DNA of 8,457 nt from Saprospiraceae bacterium (GTDB taxonomy: Bacteria; Bacteroidota; Bacteroidia; Chitinophagales; Saprospiraceae). The stretch covers positions 1 through 8,457 of the forward strand of contig JACMMM010000327.1 in the NCBI GenBank assembly GCA_014379065.1, in the 5' to 3' direction. The number at the start of each line of letters is the position of its first letter. Position 1 is the first letter of the stretch. The notes beneath the pieces were generated by a model that saw only the letters and a list, made by a program, of their open reading frames with translations, made no database searches and was not told the DNA's origin. A program made the translations under genes and the position numbers. Below are positions 7,121 to 8,457 of the stretch, piece by piece.

Positions 7121-8366
7121 CAGGTGATGATCGTTTGCCCAAATCCCGTACAATCCCTTTCATAGCAAAATAGCCCAGAAATTGCACTGATGCAATCACC
7201 AAAAGTGCATACCGCAACGCCACATATTCACTCACATATCGAGCCAGTACGATGAACAGCCCACAACCGAGCAGGCGACCGAGGTACAGACCCAATTCAT
7301 GGTTAAAAATGTAGGCGAACTCATTGCGGCCCTCTTTTTCGGCCACCACGTCAATCACTTTTAACTGGATTGGGAAATAAGCAATATCGAGCAATGGGCG
7401 GGCAAAAAGCAGGCACAACATAAACAGAATTACGCCTTCTGCTGAGTACAACCCGGCATTGAACAGCGCACCCAATACGAAGAGTCCACAGCCAATTCCG
7501 TAAATCAACAGTCGATGTTGTGGCCCGGTGATCCGTCCTAAAACGTAGAGCAAAACTGCCGACAATGCCGCCCCGATACTCGTGATCAGTCCGAGTGAGC
7601 CTTCCTTTCCTACCAGAGACAAAATCAACATGGTCGGCGCCGTCACAATATAGCCTTGGGCCACGCCTTTGAGGGAGGCTAGGCCGAGCATTTTATTCCA
7701 AAGCCTGTCGAATTTTAGAAACAGGAAAGGCGCTCGCTTAGGGTTTTGAAACTTGCCCCGATGTACCAGGATCGAGGCTAAAACCGACAGCGCGAATACC
7801 CCGATCGTCAGACCATGGTAGGCCACATTGACATTGCCGCCGAACCAGCCGTTTTTATCGGTAGCCGCGATAAACGCCCCGGCAGCCAGTGGCACGACGA
7901 TACCTGTAATGGTATAAAAAAAGGTTTCGATGCCATAGTAATAGTTTCGGTTGTCGTCCTTGGTTGTGTTGAGCGCCAAAAAATCGCGGTTTGCCCAGAA
8001 AAAACCATAAGATAAGCCCATGATCAACCCTGCGATAAACACGCCCATAGTATCGAGATTGTCCAGTGACATCATGGCAAACATGGATACCCCACTTAAC
8101 AGCATCCCCAGTGAATACAGCCGTGCAATCGGGAAATGATTCAACAAATAGCCGTTGATCAGGAAGGTCAGGGGAATACCCGTGTACACCGCCAATTGGA
8201 ATATGACCACCAGACTGATGTCTTCCGAATTGCGCATGATATATGCCCCGACAAAGAGCTCAACAATGGGCATCACCAAGGCGTAAATGAGATTGGTGAG
8301 CAGGAGGGTGCGCATCCCGAGGGGATGGGAGCGGAAGAACTGGAATTCTTGTGAAAGTTTATTCAT
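7110..8366 (-). CDS. Major facilitator superfamily (MFS) transporter
   Basis: A predicted 418-aa inner-membrane secondary transporter. I count twelve hydrophobic segments: six, then a basic cytoplasmic loop (around HRGKFQNPKRAP), then six, the standard MFS layout and length. Segment 4 contains GLSYGFFWANRDFLAL, and the loop after it is charged (TTKDDNRN). Conserved charged or polar residues in segment 11 (FNHELGLYLGR) could line the substrate path. I prefer the ATG at 8366. An in-frame GTG at 8393 would add nine residues (Val/Met-Leu-Asn-Asn-His-Leu-Ser-Ser-Ser), but it has no ribosome site and the first membrane helix is complete without it. The last residues Pro-Glu-Thr-Ser and the stop lie in or next to the palindrome. 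It is followed by the oxidoreductase on the same strand, so a sugar or related organic solute is a reasonable guess as substrate. The family alone does not identify it. Confidence 0.93.
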   Translation of the reverse strand: MNKLSQEFQFFRSHPLGMRTLLLTNLIYALVMPIVELFVGAYIMRNSEDISLVVIFQLAVYTGIPLTFLINGYLLNHFPIARLYSLGMLLSGVSMFAMMSLDNLDTMGVFIAGLIMGLSYGFFWANRDFLALNTTKDDNRNYYYGIETFFYTITGIVVPLAAGAFIAATDKNGWFGGNVNVAYHGLTIGVFALSVLASILVHRGKFQNPKRAPFLFLKFDRLWNKMLGLASLKGVAQGYIVTAPTMLILSLVGKEGSLGLITSIGAALSAVLLYVLGRITGPQHRLLIYGIGCGLFVLGALFNAGLYSAEGVILFMLCLLFARPLLDIAYFPIQLKVIDVVAEKEGRNEFAYIFNHELGLYLGRLLGCGLFIVLARYVSEYVALRYALLVIASVQFLGYFAMKGIVRDLGKRSSPETS

Positions 8367-8406
8367 AGAAGAACTTAGGTGATTATTTAACACACAGTTT
8401 TAATAA

Positions 8407-8454
8407 ACACATAAAGCGTATTTAAACACATAAGGCACATAAGGACACATAAGT
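8407..8454. repeat. Short degenerate direct repeat, unit about ACACATAAGG
   Basis: Four imperfect copies of a roughly 10-base unit lie at 8407-8416 (ACACATAAAG), 8426-8435 (ACACATAAGG), 8435-8444 (GCACATAAGG) and 8445-8454 (ACACATAAGT). The last copy sits in a small inverted repeat, GGAC/GTCC (8443-8446 and 8453-8456). The region is upstream of the transporter start and reaches close to the window edge, so the array may continue outside. It could hold the operon promoter, but I see no clean Bacteroidota TAnnTTTG box. Confidence 0.6.
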
Positions 8455-8457
8455 CCG

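Noticed and set aside
8367..8393. GTG start for the MFS gene at 8393
   Set aside because: It adds nine residues before a complete first helix, with no ribosome site; the ATG at 8366 is simpler, though not proven.

Overview
This 8.46 kb window looks like ordinary chromosomal DNA from a member of the Bacteroidota. The clues are moderate GC content, starts preceded by A-rich sequence rather than clear Shine-Dalgarno sites, an SPII lipoprotein, a DUF4143-type AAA ATPase, a CheB/CheR/PAS/histidine-kinase fusion, and short perfect intergenic palindromes. I lean towards Saprospiria or Cytophagia, but this is an impression; no rRNA or other marker gene is present.

Layout, left to right: (1) 1-728, minus strand: 5' part of a lipoprotein gene that runs off the left edge. 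(2) 742-780: a 17-bp inverted repeat in the divergent intergenic gap. (3) 784-1959, plus: AAA_14/DUF4143 ATPase with a C-terminal nuclease-like fold. (4) 1960-2181: 222-bp gap with no gene or convincing signal. (5) 2182-5910, plus: 1242-aa hybrid sensor protein combining CheB methylesterase, CheR methyltransferase, PAS, a long heptad coiled coil, two further PAS modules and HisKA/HATPase. (6) 5885-7072, minus: Gfo/Idh/MocA oxidoreductase whose end overlaps the kinase gene by 26 bp. (7) 7087-7120: a perfect 34-bp palindrome spanning the stop of the next gene. (8) 7110-8366, minus: 12-TM MFS transporter, apparently in one operon with the oxidoreductase. (9) 8407-8454: a short degenerate direct repeat upstream of the transporter.

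The only clear functional unit is transporter plus oxidoreductase (minus strand, 37-bp gap), which suggests uptake and oxidation of a sugar or polyol-type compound. The hybrid kinase has no receiver partner or chemotaxis gene in view and so looks like an orphan here. The ATPase and lipoprotein are divergent across a symmetric palindrome. I find no phage, IS, CRISPR, RNA gene or clearly new system. The most unusual structures are the two palindromes and a substitution in a conserved CheR motif of the fusion protein.
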